From a bacterium (lineage in GTDB: Bacteria > Planctomycetota > UBA1135 > UBA2386), in contig JAUILN010000004.1 in assembly GCA_030432695.1 (NCBI GenBank), positions 186,001-250,000 of the forward strand: 64,000 nucleotides of DNA, given 5' to 3'. The position numbers were made by a program, and so were the translations under genes. Positions 26,521 to 35,811 of this stretch are shown here, in pieces (position 1 is the first letter of the stretch; every line of letters begins with the position of its first letter). A model generated the notes under the pieces. The model was not told where the DNA came from. It searched no databases and worked only from the letters and a program-made list of their open reading frames with translations.

Positions 26521-28293
26521 ATGACACCAACCCGATTCCTCCCACTGCTCGTCGCCGTGTTCGGTGACCCGTCGGCAGCGCTTTTCGCCCAACTCCCTCT
26601 GCGCAACACCCTGCTGGTCGACGCGCACGTCGGGGGGAGCCTCGAGCCGCGCGGGCTGCGCCGCTTCGGCGCGACCTGCTGGTTCTCCGGGGTCGACGCG
26701 CAGGCTGGTCGGGAACCCTGGGTCACCGACGGGACGGCCGCGGGCACGGTCCTGCTCGGCGACCTCGAGCTCGGTCCGGCGGGCAGCGATCCTTGGCCGT
26801 TGGGGGCGACGTCCGCCGGCTTCGTGTTCCAGGCCTCGACCCCCAGCGCCGGCACGCTCGCGCTCGGCGTCTTCGTCACCGACGGCACCGCGGGGGCCAC
26901 GCGGCGATTGGCGGGCTTCGATCCGATCCCGCCGGGCGCGGTCCTGCCGGTGATCTCGTTCGCGGACCGGGTCTGGTTCACCGCCGAGCGGGGCGGAATC
27001 GGCACGCTCTGGGTCACCGATGGCACGCGGGTCGAGCGCGCGCCGGGCTTCCCGGACTTCGACCCGCGGGCGGGTCTACCGCAGTTGGACCTGTCCGCGG
27101 CCGGCGTCGTCGGCGCTCGGATCGTCGCGACCTGGTGGACCGCCGCCACCGGCTGGGAACCCTGGTCGTTCGACGGTTCGTTCGCCAGCGGCGTCGCGCT
27201 GGGCGACTTCGCGCCGGGGAGTCGCAGCGCCGGCTTCCAGGCGCTCGGCCGGCACCGCGGCGGGCTGTTGTTCGTCGCCGAGAGTCCTCCGCTCGGCACC
27301 CAGCTGTTCTGGACCGACGGCACGCCGACCGGCACGACCCGGTTCTCGGTGCCGACAGCGAGCGGCGAGATCCTCGACGTCCGGGAGGCGGTGTCGCTCG
27401 GCAGCGATGTGGTGTTCGACGGTGAACGGACCGGTGTGGGCCGGGAGCTGTGGCTGGGTGACGGCCGCTCGAGCCGGCTCCTCGCCGACCTCGTGGTCGG
27501 CTCCGGCTCGTCGAACCCACGCTCCTTGACCCGCGCCGGCGACCGGGTGTTCTTCTGGACCCTCGATGGTGGCAGCGGCGCCCTCGACCTCTGGAGCACC
27601 GACGGTTCGATGGTTGGCACGCGCCTCCTTCCCGGGCCGCCGACGCCGCGGTTCGGACTGCTGCCGGGCGCGATCCGGCCGCTGGGCAGCGGCACGCTGG
27701 TGGTCGTCGAGTCGACCGACCCGATCGATCGTGCGCCGGCCGAACTCTGGCTCAGCGACGGCAGCGCCTTCGGCACCGTCCAGCTCACCGACGTCCGGCC
27801 GGGTGGAGTCGCCCGCGCGCGGGTCGGTGCGCGTCTGGGGACTCGCTTCCTGTTCTCGGCGGCCGATCCCGTCGCCGGAAGCGAGCTGCACTCGTTCGGT
27901 CTGCGCGACGTCGGCGCTTTCGCCGTGGAACCCTATGGACCGGGTTGCGGTGCCGACGTGGAGGTCATCTCCGGTGCTCCGCGGCTCGGTGCGACCTTCG
28001 GGCTCACCGCGATCTCCGAGCCGGCTTCGGTCGGCGGCGTCCTCGTCGGTTCCGGCGCCGACAGCCTGCGATTCGGAGTCGGCTGCGCCTGGGGAGTCGG
28101 GGGCACTCCGTTCGGCCTCGGTCCTCTGCAGACCGACCCGACGGGCCGCGCCGCGCTGTCGATCCCGGTACCCGCCGATGCGGCGCTGCTCGGCGCCCGC
28201 ATCGACCTGCAGGTCTTCGTGGCGGTGCCCGGCGGTCCGCTGCTCGGCGCGCTGGCCGCCACGCCTGCGGTCGAGGTGATCGTCGGGCGGTGA
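26521..28293 (+). CDS. Secreted ELWxTDGT-repeat protein, second copy
   Basis: A 590-residue exported protein starting MTPTRFLPLLVAVFGDPSAA with a signal peptide ending LFAQ. It has about eight ELWxTDGT-type motifs (EPWVTDGTAAGT, TLWVTDGTRVER, QLFWTDGTPTGT, DLWSTDGSMVGT, ELWLSDGSAFGT). The C-terminal 120 residues begin YGPGCGADVEVISGAPRLGA and end VEVIVGR, clearly homologous to the end of the protein at 12610-15738, although the repeat parts differ in length. The two genes are 11 kb apart and so are dispersed paralogues. No catalytic motif is seen; a structural or adhesive surface role is the best guess. Confidence 0.87.
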   Translation: MTPTRFLPLLVAVFGDPSAALFAQLPLRNTLLVDAHVGGSLEPRGLRRFGATCWFSGVDAQAGREPWVTDGTAAGTVLLGDLELGPAGSDPWPLGATSAGFVFQASTPSAGTLALGVFVTDGTAGATRRLAGFDPIPPGAVLPVISFADRVWFTAERGGIGTLWVTDGTRVERAPGFPDFDPRAGLPQLDLSAAGVVGARIVATWWTAATGWEPWSFDGSFASGVALGDFAPGSRSAGFQALGRHRGGLLFVAESPPLGTQLFWTDGTPTGTTRFSVPTASGEILDVREAVSLGSDVVFDGERTGVGRELWLGDGRSSRLLADLVVGSGSSNPRSLTRAGDRVFFWTLDGGSGALDLWSTDGSMVGTRLLPGPPTPRFGLLPGAIRPLGSGTLVVVESTDPIDRAPAELWLSDGSAFGTVQLTDVRPGGVARARVGARLGTRFLFSAADPVAGSELHSFGLRDVGAFAVEPYGPGCGADVEVISGAPRLGATFGLTAISEPASVGGVLVGSGADSLRFGVGCAWGVGGTPFGLGPLQTDPTGRAALSIPVPADAALLGARIDLQVFVAVPGGPLLGALAATPAVEVIVGR

Positions 28294-28305
28294 CTCCGGC
28301 GAGGG

Positions 28306-29208
28306 TCAGTCGGAGTCTTTCCTGCCCCCGTCCTCCTGCTTGCCGTCATCCTTGCGCTCGCGGTCGGCGTCGTCGCCGCCGAGCACGCCCCCGAGTCCTT
28401 CGAGTGCCTCCTTCGCGGCCCGTTCCGCGGCGCCACCGAGTTCCTCGCCGGCCTTCTGCAGCGCACCGCCGACCGCTGAGCCGATCTGCGCCGAGAGCTG
28501 GATGCCCTGTTCGCCGAGGCTGCTCAGCCCGCCGAGGCCCTTGCCGAGGTCCTCGATCACGGCTTCGGGCAACCCCGTGACGCCGTGTTCGACGACGGCT
28601 TCGAGGAGCGCCTGGACCAGGATCCGGGCCAGCTCGTCCATCACCACGCCCCGGGCGTTGTCCGAGCCGATGTTCTGCAGGCGGATCCGGTCGATGTTCA
28701 CCTCGGCCGTGGTCGCGTCGGCGTCGATGCCGAGCAGGTCCGCGCGCACCGACACGTCCTCGATGAGCAGTTCGTCGACGACGTAGCCGGTCGCGTCTCC
28801 CGGCGGTGCGTCGGTCTCGTCCTCGAGGCGGCCCAGGATCTCGCCGTAGTTCGAATCGAGGCCCCGTCGCTCCAGGTTCAGCCGAGCGCCACGCAGCTTC
28901 ACGCTGGGGATGCGGATCGGATCCTCGAGCAGCGTGCCGAGCGCGACCTGTGCGCTGCCGCTGTCGAGGGCGAGGAACGGTTGCTCGGAATAGCCCTCGG
29001 GATTGGCGACCTGCAGCTCCTCGAGCGAGAAGCCGCCGGCGAACAGCGCGACGTCGGTCGATCCGACGTGGGTGGGCACGCCGAGTGCGCGCGAGCCACC
29101 GCGCTCCACCGCCGCAGCCGCGACGCTGTCGACGTAGAGCGGCAGCGTCACCAGCAAGATCACGAGGATGGCGAGGAGGGCTATGCCGAGTCTGATGAGG
29201 AACTTCAC
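28306..29208 (-). CDS. AsmA-like membrane-anchored protein
   Basis: A 300-residue protein starting from GTG at 29208 (VKFLIRLGIALLAILVILLV), with GGAG about nine bases upstream. One N-terminal membrane helix is followed by a beta-rich region resembling the N-terminus of AsmA/TamB-type proteins (VAAAAVERGGSRALGVPTHV, VGSTDVALFAGGFSLEELQV, LRGARLNLERRGLDSNYGEI). A C-terminal low-complexity tail is rich in Gly, Asp and Lys (DDADRERKDDGKQEDGGRKD). AsmA-like proteins are linked to lipid transport and outer-membrane homeostasis; this one is much shorter than the classical family. It is convergent with the ELWxTDGT gene, 12 bases between stops. Confidence 0.75.
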   Translation of the reverse strand: MKFLIRLGIALLAILVILLVTLPLYVDSVAAAAVERGGSRALGVPTHVGSTDVALFAGGFSLEELQVANPEGYSEQPFLALDSGSAQVALGTLLEDPIRIPSVKLRGARLNLERRGLDSNYGEILGRLEDETDAPPGDATGYVVDELLIEDVSVRADLLGIDADATTAEVNIDRIRLQNIGSDNARGVVMDELARILVQALLEAVVEHGVTGLPEAVIEDLGKGLGGLSSLGEQGIQLSAQIGSAVGGALQKAGEELGGAAERAAKEALEGLGGVLGGDDADRERKDDGKQEDGGRKDSD

Positions 29209-29300
29209 GAGGACTTGCTCCGATGCGGGGAGTGTGGGCGGCGCGCGGTCCACCGCGTGCCGTACGCGGTCGCTCGGGTGATCGGCTACGCTCGCCGGGC

Positions 29301-30611
29301 ATGACGCCGATCCGCCTGCTGACCGTCCTGGTGCTGCTCGTCGCGACCGACGCCACACTCGCTGCACGTCGCGGGCCGGTCGAGGGACCACCGAACGTCG
29401 TCTTCATCCTCGCCGACGATCTCGGTGCCGAGTGTCTGTCGTGCTACGGCTCGACGTCCTACGCGACTCCCCATCTGGATCGCCTCGCCGCCGAGGGGAT
29501 CCGGTTCACCCGCGCGCACTCCCAACCGCTCTGCACTCCCACTCGCGTCGAGCTGCTGACCGGATTGTGCAATGCGCGCAACTACGAAGCCTTCAGCGTG
29601 CTGCCGAAGGGCAGTCACACATTCGCCCATGCGCTCGGCACGCAGGGCTACCGGAGCGGGGTGTTCGGCAAGTGGCAGCTGCTCGGCGCCGAGCACTACC
29701 CGGAGAACCTGCGCGGTCGCGGTTGCACGCCGGAGCAGGCCGGGTTCGGCGCCTGGAGTCTGTGGCAGGTCGAGCAGCTCGGCAGCCGCTACTGGGGACC
29801 GACGATCACGCGCGGGGCGGCCGGCTCCGGATCGCTGACCGAGGTCCACGGTGACGACGTCTACGGACCCGACGTGTTCACCGACGCGCTGCTGGAGTTC
29901 GTGCGCGCGGAGTCGGCGCAGCCGTTCCTCGCCTACTACCCGATGGCGCTCACGCACGATCCGTTCGTGCCCACGCCGGACTCCGCGGACCGTGACGCCT
30001 CGAAGGGACCCGAGCACTTCGGGGCGATGGTGGAATACATGGACCGGCTCGTCGGCCGCATCGTCGACGAGGTGGATCGGCTGGAACTCGGCGAGCGGAC
30101 CCTGATCGTGTTCGTCGGTGACAACGGCACGCATCCGAGCGTGCACTCGCGGGTCGGAGACGCGGTGGTCCGCGGCGGCAAGCGCGGCACGCACCACCAC
30201 GCCACCCACGTGCCGCTGATCGTGCGCTGGACCGGGACGGTGGCGCCGGGGCAGGAGCGCGACGATCTGGTGCACGTGCGGGACCTGTGCGCGACGCTGC
30301 TGGACGTGGCGGGCGCCGAGGTGGCCGCGGACGTGCGCGCCGACGCGCACTCACTGGCGCCGCTGCTGCGCGGCGAGGAGTTCACCGCGCGGCAGACGAT
30401 CCCGTTCTGGTACCACCCGCGGCCGATCGCCCGGCCGAAGTCGGAGCCGGTGAGCTTCGCCATCGACGGCCGCTACAAGCTCTACGACGACGGCCGGGTC
30501 TTCGACGAGGTGGACGATCCGACCGAGGAGGCGCCGCTCGGGGTGGATGCGGTCCCTGCGGCGGCGTGGGCGCGGCTGCGCGCCGCGCTGGCGCAACTGC
30601 CGGCCCGGTGA
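29301..30611 (+). CDS. Sulfatase (formylglycine-dependent)
   Basis: A 436-residue exported sulfatase. The ATG at 29301 gives a signal peptide (MTPIRLLTVLVLLVATDATL). Sulfatase motif 1 is intact as C78-TPTR, whose cysteine is converted to formylglycine in active enzymes. Metal-binding Asp residues occur in ILADDLG (39-40), and further family blocks in FGKWQLLG and VFVGDNGTH. It would desulfate a sulfated polysaccharide or steroid; planctomycetes carry many such enzymes for algal or sediment glycans. The C-terminal region WYHPRPIARPKSEPVSFAID, then GRYKLYDDG, is typical. No dedicated sulfatase-maturase gene is in the window. Confidence 0.92.
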   Translation: MTPIRLLTVLVLLVATDATLAARRGPVEGPPNVVFILADDLGAECLSCYGSTSYATPHLDRLAAEGIRFTRAHSQPLCTPTRVELLTGLCNARNYEAFSVLPKGSHTFAHALGTQGYRSGVFGKWQLLGAEHYPENLRGRGCTPEQAGFGAWSLWQVEQLGSRYWGPTITRGAAGSGSLTEVHGDDVYGPDVFTDALLEFVRAESAQPFLAYYPMALTHDPFVPTPDSADRDASKGPEHFGAMVEYMDRLVGRIVDEVDRLELGERTLIVFVGDNGTHPSVHSRVGDAVVRGGKRGTHHHATHVPLIVRWTGTVAPGQERDDLVHVRDLCATLLDVAGAEVAADVRADAHSLAPLLRGEEFTARQTIPFWYHPRPIARPKSEPVSFAIDGRYKLYDDGRVFDEVDDPTEEAPLGVDAVPAAAWARLRAALAQLPAR

Positions 30612-30760
30612 GGTCGCGAGGGGCTGCGGCGCGATCTCCGCGGCACGTCACCGCCTCGGGAAAACCGGCCGGCACCACGTCCCCGAATTCCGTTCCCCGC
30701 CCGAACCGCCGGAATAAGCTCGCGACCGCCGGCGTCCGCGTGCGCCGGCCCTCCACCGTC

Positions 30761-33673
30761 ATGACCTTCCAGCCCAAGCTCCTGCTCAGTCTCGCGCTCG
30801 TCGGCACGTTGGCCGCTGCCTGCGGCAACAACGTCGGTGCGCTCTACGATCCGGACCGCGGTGGTGGCGGAGGGGGAGGCCCGAACGATGCCAGCGGGAT
30901 CGTGGTGGTCCCGAACGGCGGTCGGCCCAAGGACGGGCGGCCGCGCGTGACCGATGCCTTCCCCGAGAGCGGTGGCTGGCCGTCGACCGTGCCGGTGGTG
31001 GTGGTGTTCGACGAGCCGATGAGTCAGGCGTCGGTCGCACCGTCGGGGAATGGTGGCCTTCCCGGCACCGGCGGAGGCGCGGCCGCGACGGTCTACCTGC
31101 GGGCCGCCGGCACGACGCAGGCGCTACCGGGTGCGAACTCCCTGTTGCTTGCCGGCACGGTGGTGCTGATCCGGCCCACAGCGCCGTTGCAGGATGGCGT
31201 GGACTACGAGATCGTAGTCGACCCGGAGGCGCTCGACATCGATGCGGTGCGCTACGGCGGCACCGAGCCCGACGTGGTGGGGACGTTCCGCGCCGACCGC
31301 GCCGCGACGATCGACGACGGACGCATCGTCACGATGCTACCGGTCGACAACGCCCGCGACCGGACGCGGGCCACCGAGGTCTACGCGATCTTCGATAGCC
31401 CGCCGGACAGCGCGACGGTAACCACGCAGAGCCTTCGCCTCGAGAGTGCGCCGGGCACCCTGATTCCGGGACGCCTCGATCTGCCGATCCAGACCGCGGG
31501 AGTTGCCGATCCACGGATCGTCCGGTTCCGCGCCAACGCTCCGCTGCCGGGCTCGACGCAGATCCGCACGGTCGTGGATGCGACGATCACGTTCGGCTCC
31601 GGCGCCGGTCAGCTCGACTTCGACGGCGCGGTGCCGTTCTCGATCTTCCAGACCGTCCCGCACGTGCCGCCGACCACGGTGTCGGTCGGCAACGCCTTGC
31701 CGGGCTTCCCGGGCAAGATCAACGCGACCAACTTCGCCAACGCGACGATCGACGTGGAGGTCGATGCCAGCGTGACTGCCGGCTCGTCGGTTCAGGTGCG
31801 GGTCTACGGCCTCGAGCCGCGAACCCAGGTCGCCGACGACCTGGCATTCGTTACCGGCAGTGCCGAGGTGCCGGTCGACGGCCCGACCACCGTCAGCGTG
31901 CCGATCGCCGGTCAGCTGGGGGAGCCGGGCCGACTGCGCTTCGACGAGGGCAGTCTGCGGATCCTCGCCCAGGCGGTCGTCGGGCGGGTCGGTAGCGGGT
32001 TCACCGGGACACCCTCCGGAGTCGAGCCGGCGTTCGACATCACGCCGCCGACCATCGATGCGTTGCTGCCGGGCGTGCCCGGGAGTTCGACCGACGTGGT
32101 CACCGATCTCGAGTCGATCGCCGTGCACGGGGTGGCGAGCGAGCCGCTCGGCTCGGGTGAGATCTCGGCCGGTGGCGCGATGTCACCGCTGTTCGGCAGC
32201 TCCAGCGACGGCACGTTCGTGTTCGGGCCACTGGAACTCGGCCGCCGCGGCGGTGCACCGCTCGACTACATGATGACGGTCAGCGACGCGGCGGGGAATT
32301 CCGCGCCCATGGCGATCGCCGGGCGGATCCACCAGCGTGGTGTCGTCTCCGGCGCGTTGATGGGTTCCCTGGTCGTCGAAGCGTACGACGAGGCGACGCT
32401 CGCGCCGATCGCCGGCGCGGTCGTGATCGTCGACCCCGGGGTGCCGACCCTGCCGGTGTCGGTGGACCGGGTGGTGGGGGCGACCGACGCGAGCGGTCGG
32501 TTGATGGTCGGCTCCCGCACCTCGGCCTCGCACACGATCACCGTCGCCGCGGCGGGCTACGACCTGGTGACGCTCTACGACTCGCCGGCGGCGTTCGCGT
32601 CGTTGCCGCTACGTCCCACCGCGGCGGCCGATTCCGAGGCGTCCATCGATGGCACGGTGGCCTTCGTGGCCAGCGCCGGCCAGACCGCGCTGCTCGGTTC
32701 CAACGTGTTCGCCGATCCGGCGACCGAGACCGTCGAGAGCGGCTCTGCCGCGCCGACGATGGTTCCGTCGACGGCGATCCGCACCGGCCGCGCGGTCGCG
32801 GTGTCGGCCTTCACCGGCACGTTCGAGCCGGCCGCCGCGCCGACCTACTCGGGTTTCGCCTGTGGTCTGTGCGGAGTCGACGGTACCACGCCCTCCGGGC
32901 CCCTGCCGGCCCAGGGCGCGGGCGACGAGGTCAGTGCGGCGCTGGTGGCGCTGCCGGCGGGCGTCGGCACGGTGAACCTCGCCGCACCATTCGTGCTCGA
33001 CTTCGCGGCGGCCGCGGGTCTCGGCGACATCGATGGGGAGCCGGCAATCCGGGTCGTTGCCGGCATGTCGGGGTTCAGCGGCAACCTCGTGTTGGGCGTA
33101 GGCTTCTCTCGGTCGTCAGGCGGCAAGTCGTTCTCGGTGAGTTCGTCGCACGCGCTGCCGATCGTTACCGCACTGGTGCCGTTCGGGCCGGTCGCCTGGG
33201 TGTCGACCCAGGTGCGCGATGCTGCCGGAGCGGTGTCGCGGCACCGGCTGCTGATCGCCGATGCGAATCTCGGCACGACCTTTCCGACCACCGCGCCACC
33301 GGGCATTCCGACGGTCCTGTCCACCGGTGCGACCACGGTGACCCCGACGATCCAGTTCGCCGACCGTCTGGATCGTGCCGTGGTGCTCGGCGGGCAGGCG
33401 ATGAGCACGCTGACGATCACCGATCCTTCGGAGCGCGCCTGGCGGTTCCTGATCGAGGATACCGACGGCGTGGCCGCGATGCGCGACGTGGCGGTCCCGT
33501 CGTTGGCGGGCACGATGGCGACGTCGCTCGATCCGGGCGCATGGTCGATCGAGGTGGAGAACGACCTGTTCTTCTCCGTCTCGGCGATGGTCGGTGACTA
33601 CACCTTGGAGGAGCGTCGCCGCCTGCAGGTGACCTACGCGCGCTCGCCGGCGGTGACGATCACGGCGCAATGA
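30761..33673 (+). CDS. Lipoprotein with Ig-like (Big_5/SbsA-type) domains
   Basis: A 970-residue lipoprotein. The ATG at 30761 gives MTFQPKLLLSLALVGTLAAAC with the lipobox cysteine at residue 21, then a glycine run. The first domain (PRVTDAFPESGGWPSTVPVV, VVFDEPMS, DGVDYEIVVDPEALD) fits the bacterial Ig-like 5 fold used in surface-layer and adhesion proteins; a second similar unit follows (IVTMLPVDNARDRTRATEVY, AIFDSPPDSAT). The middle holds a CarboxypepD_reg-like segment (GSLVVEAYDEATLAPIAGAV and DASGRLMVG). The rest is beta-rich and unrecognised. It is probably a large extracellular or outer-membrane structural protein. Confidence 0.8.
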   Translation: MTFQPKLLLSLALVGTLAAACGNNVGALYDPDRGGGGGGGPNDASGIVVVPNGGRPKDGRPRVTDAFPESGGWPSTVPVVVVFDEPMSQASVAPSGNGGLPGTGGGAAATVYLRAAGTTQALPGANSLLLAGTVVLIRPTAPLQDGVDYEIVVDPEALDIDAVRYGGTEPDVVGTFRADRAATIDDGRIVTMLPVDNARDRTRATEVYAIFDSPPDSATVTTQSLRLESAPGTLIPGRLDLPIQTAGVADPRIVRFRANAPLPGSTQIRTVVDATITFGSGAGQLDFDGAVPFSIFQTVPHVPPTTVSVGNALPGFPGKINATNFANATIDVEVDASVTAGSSVQVRVYGLEPRTQVADDLAFVTGSAEVPVDGPTTVSVPIAGQLGEPGRLRFDEGSLRILAQAVVGRVGSGFTGTPSGVEPAFDITPPTIDALLPGVPGSSTDVVTDLESIAVHGVASEPLGSGEISAGGAMSPLFGSSSDGTFVFGPLELGRRGGAPLDYMMTVSDAAGNSAPMAIAGRIHQRGVVSGALMGSLVVEAYDEATLAPIAGAVVIVDPGVPTLPVSVDRVVGATDASGRLMVGSRTSASHTITVAAAGYDLVTLYDSPAAFASLPLRPTAAADSEASIDGTVAFVASAGQTALLGSNVFADPATETVESGSAAPTMVPSTAIRTGRAVAVSAFTGTFEPAAAPTYSGFACGLCGVDGTTPSGPLPAQGAGDEVSAALVALPAGVGTVNLAAPFVLDFAAAAGLGDIDGEPAIRVVAGMSGFSGNLVLGVGFSRSSGGKSFSVSSSHALPIVTALVPFGPVAWVSTQVRDAAGAVSRHRLLIADANLGTTFPTTAPPGIPTVLSTGATTVTPTIQFADRLDRAVVLGGQAMSTLTITDPSERAWRFLIEDTDGVAAMRDVAVPSLAGTMATSLDPGAWSIEVENDLFFSVSAMVGDYTLEERRRLQVTYARSPAVTITAQ

Positions 33674-33716
33674 GAGGTCGATCCGGGGTGGATGGGATCC
33701 GTCGAGTGACCGTGCG

Positions 33717-34427
33717 ATGACCTCTGCAGGAACCTCTCGCCCGGGTGTGGTCGATCCCGCAGGGCGTCGTGCCGTCGCGTTGCTCTCCGGCGGACTCGAC
33801 TCCGGCGTGGCCACGGCGCTGTGGCGTGCTGGTGGGGGCTCGTTGGCGCTCGCACTCTGCGCCGACTACGGCCAGCCGGCGGCGGAGGCCGAGGCTCGGA
33901 CCAGTCGCCGCCTCGCCGAGCGGCTCGGCGTTCCCTGGCGCAGTCTGCCGATGCCATTTCTGGGGGCGGCCGCGGAGGTCGCGGGATCGGCGCTCTCGGC
34001 GCGCCACGTCGACCGCATTCCGGCGCGCACCGCCGCCGACCCGGGTGACGAAATGTCTGCCGCGGCGGTGTGGGTGCCGGCCCGCAACCTGGTGCTGCTG
34101 TCGGCCGCGGCGGCCTGGGCCGAGGCCGCCGCGGCCGATGCCGTCGTGGTGGGCTTCAACCGGGAGGAGGCGTCGACGTTCGCCGACAACTCGGCCGGAT
34201 TCGTGGCAGCGGCCGACTCGGCGTTGGCCTTCGCGGTGCGTCGACCGCTTCGGATCGCGGCACCGACCCTGCATCTCGACAAGCGAGCGATCGTGGCCGA
34301 GGCGCGGCGGCTCGGTTTCGTGCAAGACGACTTCTGGAGCTGCTACCTCTCGCGCTCGACTCCCGCCTCCTGTGCCTGTGAGAGCTGCGTGCGGAGCCGG
34401 GCCGCCTGGGGAGTTGCCGGCGGGTGA
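33717..34427 (+). CDS. queC: 7-cyano-7-deazaguanine synthase-like (QueC family)
   Basis: A 236-residue ATP pyrophosphatase of the QueC/ExsB family. The PP-loop is SGGLDSG (residues 24-30), followed by LCADYGQPA. VWVPARNLVLLSAAAA matches the family. The zinc cysteines near the C-terminus are SCYLS, then CACESC. The block after VVVGFN reads REEASTFADNSAGF rather than the classical DYSGYPDCRP, like the archaeal-type or divergent branch. QueC makes preQ0 for queuosine or related deazapurine modification. No queD, queE or queF is nearby, so the rest of the pathway must be elsewhere, or this paralogue serves another purpose. It follows the Ig-like lipoprotein by 43 bases. Confidence 0.82.
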   Translation: MTSAGTSRPGVVDPAGRRAVALLSGGLDSGVATALWRAGGGSLALALCADYGQPAAEAEARTSRRLAERLGVPWRSLPMPFLGAAAEVAGSALSARHVDRIPARTAADPGDEMSAAAVWVPARNLVLLSAAAAWAEAAAADAVVVGFNREEASTFADNSAGFVAAADSALAFAVRRPLRIAAPTLHLDKRAIVAEARRLGFVQDDFWSCYLSRSTPASCACESCVRSRAAWGVAGG

Positions 34428-34510
34428 GTCGACTCCGAGGGGATGCGCTGCGGCGATGGAATGGCCCACTGTGTCTCGATAGAGTCCTGGGCTTGGAGGG
34501 AATCCCATCG

Positions 34511-35239
34511 ATGCGTAGCGCCCCGATCCAGCCTCGTGCCGTCGCCTACCCGAGCCCTGCAGTCCCTTGCGGTGTCGCCGATCGCGTCGTCGTCGTTCGC
34601 GGTTGGGGCATCGTCCTCGGAGCGGTTCTGGCGCTGGCCTTGCCTCTCGCCCTGACCGGTTGCAAGGGCGGTCCGCCGATCGAGGTGAGTTCCGGCCTGC
34701 GCAGCTCGCCGGGGCTGCGTACGCTGTCGCCGTCGGATATCGCGGTGCTGGCGGTCGAGGACGGCACCACCGACCGGGGCTTCGGCGGCCTGGACCCGCT
34801 GTTCCGCCGCGCCTTCGCCGAGGTGCTGGTGCAGCGCGGATATTCGCCGCTGGCTGCGTCCTACGTGGACCAGCGGATGCAGGAGAGCGGCAAGGCAGGC
34901 GCCGGTTCGCCGGTCGATCCGACGTTCTTGAGTTCGGTTCGGGACACGTTCGCCGCCGACGCCGTGCTCGGGCTCCGGGTCACGAAATGGGACGCGCGAG
35001 ATGTCGCGCTGTCGTCGCCGCGGGTCGGCTTCCGGGTCGAGGTGCTCATGCTCGGGGCCGAGAGCGGGGAGCGCCTGTGGTGGGGCTCTTTCGAAGGCCG
35101 GCTCAAGCCGGGTGGTGAAGGGACCGCGCCGCTCGGTCGCCAGGAGCGGATCCGCGCGGCGGCCGACACGCTGGCGCGGACGTTGGGTGCCGAGCTGGAG
35201 ATGCGGTCCCTGACTCCCGGCGATTCGGGCAGTCGTTGA
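34511..35239 (+). CDS. Hypothetical lipoprotein
   Basis: A 242-residue protein. From the ATG at 34511 there is a hydrophobic stretch (GWGIVLGAVLALALPLALTG) ending in cysteine at residue 51, with lipobox LTGC; this is a long N-region, so a later start is possible. The mature part (SDIAVLAVEDGTTDRGFGGL, FRRAFAEVLVQRGYSPLAAS, YVDQRMQE, ADAVLGLRVTKWD) resembles GNA1162/CsgG-LpoB-type lipoproteins with an alpha/beta core, but the match is only by general pattern. The 85 bases to QueC carry nothing notable. Confidence 0.65.
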   Translation: MRSAPIQPRAVAYPSPAVPCGVADRVVVVRGWGIVLGAVLALALPLALTGCKGGPPIEVSSGLRSSPGLRTLSPSDIAVLAVEDGTTDRGFGGLDPLFRRAFAEVLVQRGYSPLAASYVDQRMQESGKAGAGSPVDPTFLSSVRDTFAADAVLGLRVTKWDARDVALSSPRVGFRVEVLMLGAESGERLWWGSFEGRLKPGGEGTAPLGRQERIRAAADTLARTLGAELEMRSLTPGDSGSR

Positions 35240-35331
35240 TCGGTGGCGCGGACCCCTCGCCGAGTCCGATCTCAGGAGTCGGACGCTTCTTGGGGGAGTG
35301 CGGGCGTCCGCTGGGTCAGCGCGGGCCGTGG

Positions 35332-35359
35332 TTGCAATCTCCGCGAGGCACGCTAACCT
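35332..35359 (+). promoter_or_regulatory. Putative sigma-70-type promoter of rpsO
   Basis: TTGCAA (35332-35337) and TAACCT (35354-35359) are separated by 16 bases, a plausible -35/-10 pair about 110 bases ahead of the rpsO start. A GGTCTCGAGACC palindrome lies between promoter and gene and may be a leader hairpin of the kind S15 uses for autoregulation. Both are inferred from sequence only. Confidence 0.4.
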
Positions 35360-35470
35360 CCTCGCCCATCAAACGCCGCGAGGTCGGTCTCGAGACCGGT
35401 CGGACCGCGACTGCGGGGGCACTTCGCCCGCGCACGTGGGTCCATGGCACATCGCATCGAAGTCCGATAC

Positions 35471-35761
35471 ATGGCGCTCACCCAGGACGTCCGGAACCGC
35501 ATCATCGCCGAGTTCCGAACCCACGAGAACGACTCCGGTTCGCCGGAGGTCCAGATCGCACTGCTCTCCGAGGACATCAAGCTCCTCACCGAGCACATGA
35601 AGGCGCACCGCAAGGACTACCACTCGCGACGCGGTCTGCTCGCCAAGGTCGGCCGTCGCGCCAAGTTGCTTCGCTATCTCGATCGCACGGCGCACGAGCG
35701 CTACGTCGCGATCACCGACAAGCTGGGCATCCGCCGGACGCACGCGCCGGCGCGCGCCTGA
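35471..35761 (+). CDS. rpsO: 30S ribosomal protein S15
   Basis: A 96-residue S15, full length for the family. The start at 35471 (MALTQDVRNRIIAEF) is preferred over the upstream in-frame ATG at 35444. Diagnostic stretches are HENDSGSPEVQIALLSEDIK, LLTEHMKAHRKDYHSRRGLL and RRAKLLRYLDR, the 16S rRNA-binding surface of S15. As in many bacteria it precedes pnp, but here about 930 bases of hairpin-rich sequence separate them. S15 binds 16S rRNA early in assembly and represses its own mRNA in E. coli. Confidence 0.97.
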   Translation: MALTQDVRNRIIAEFRTHENDSGSPEVQIALLSEDIKLLTEHMKAHRKDYHSRRGLLAKVGRRAKLLRYLDRTAHERYVAITDKLGIRRTHAPARA

Positions 35762-35811
35762 TCGACGGGTGAGCCGTTCCGGTTCGGTTCCGGTGCCCTG
35801 GACGGGGCTCC

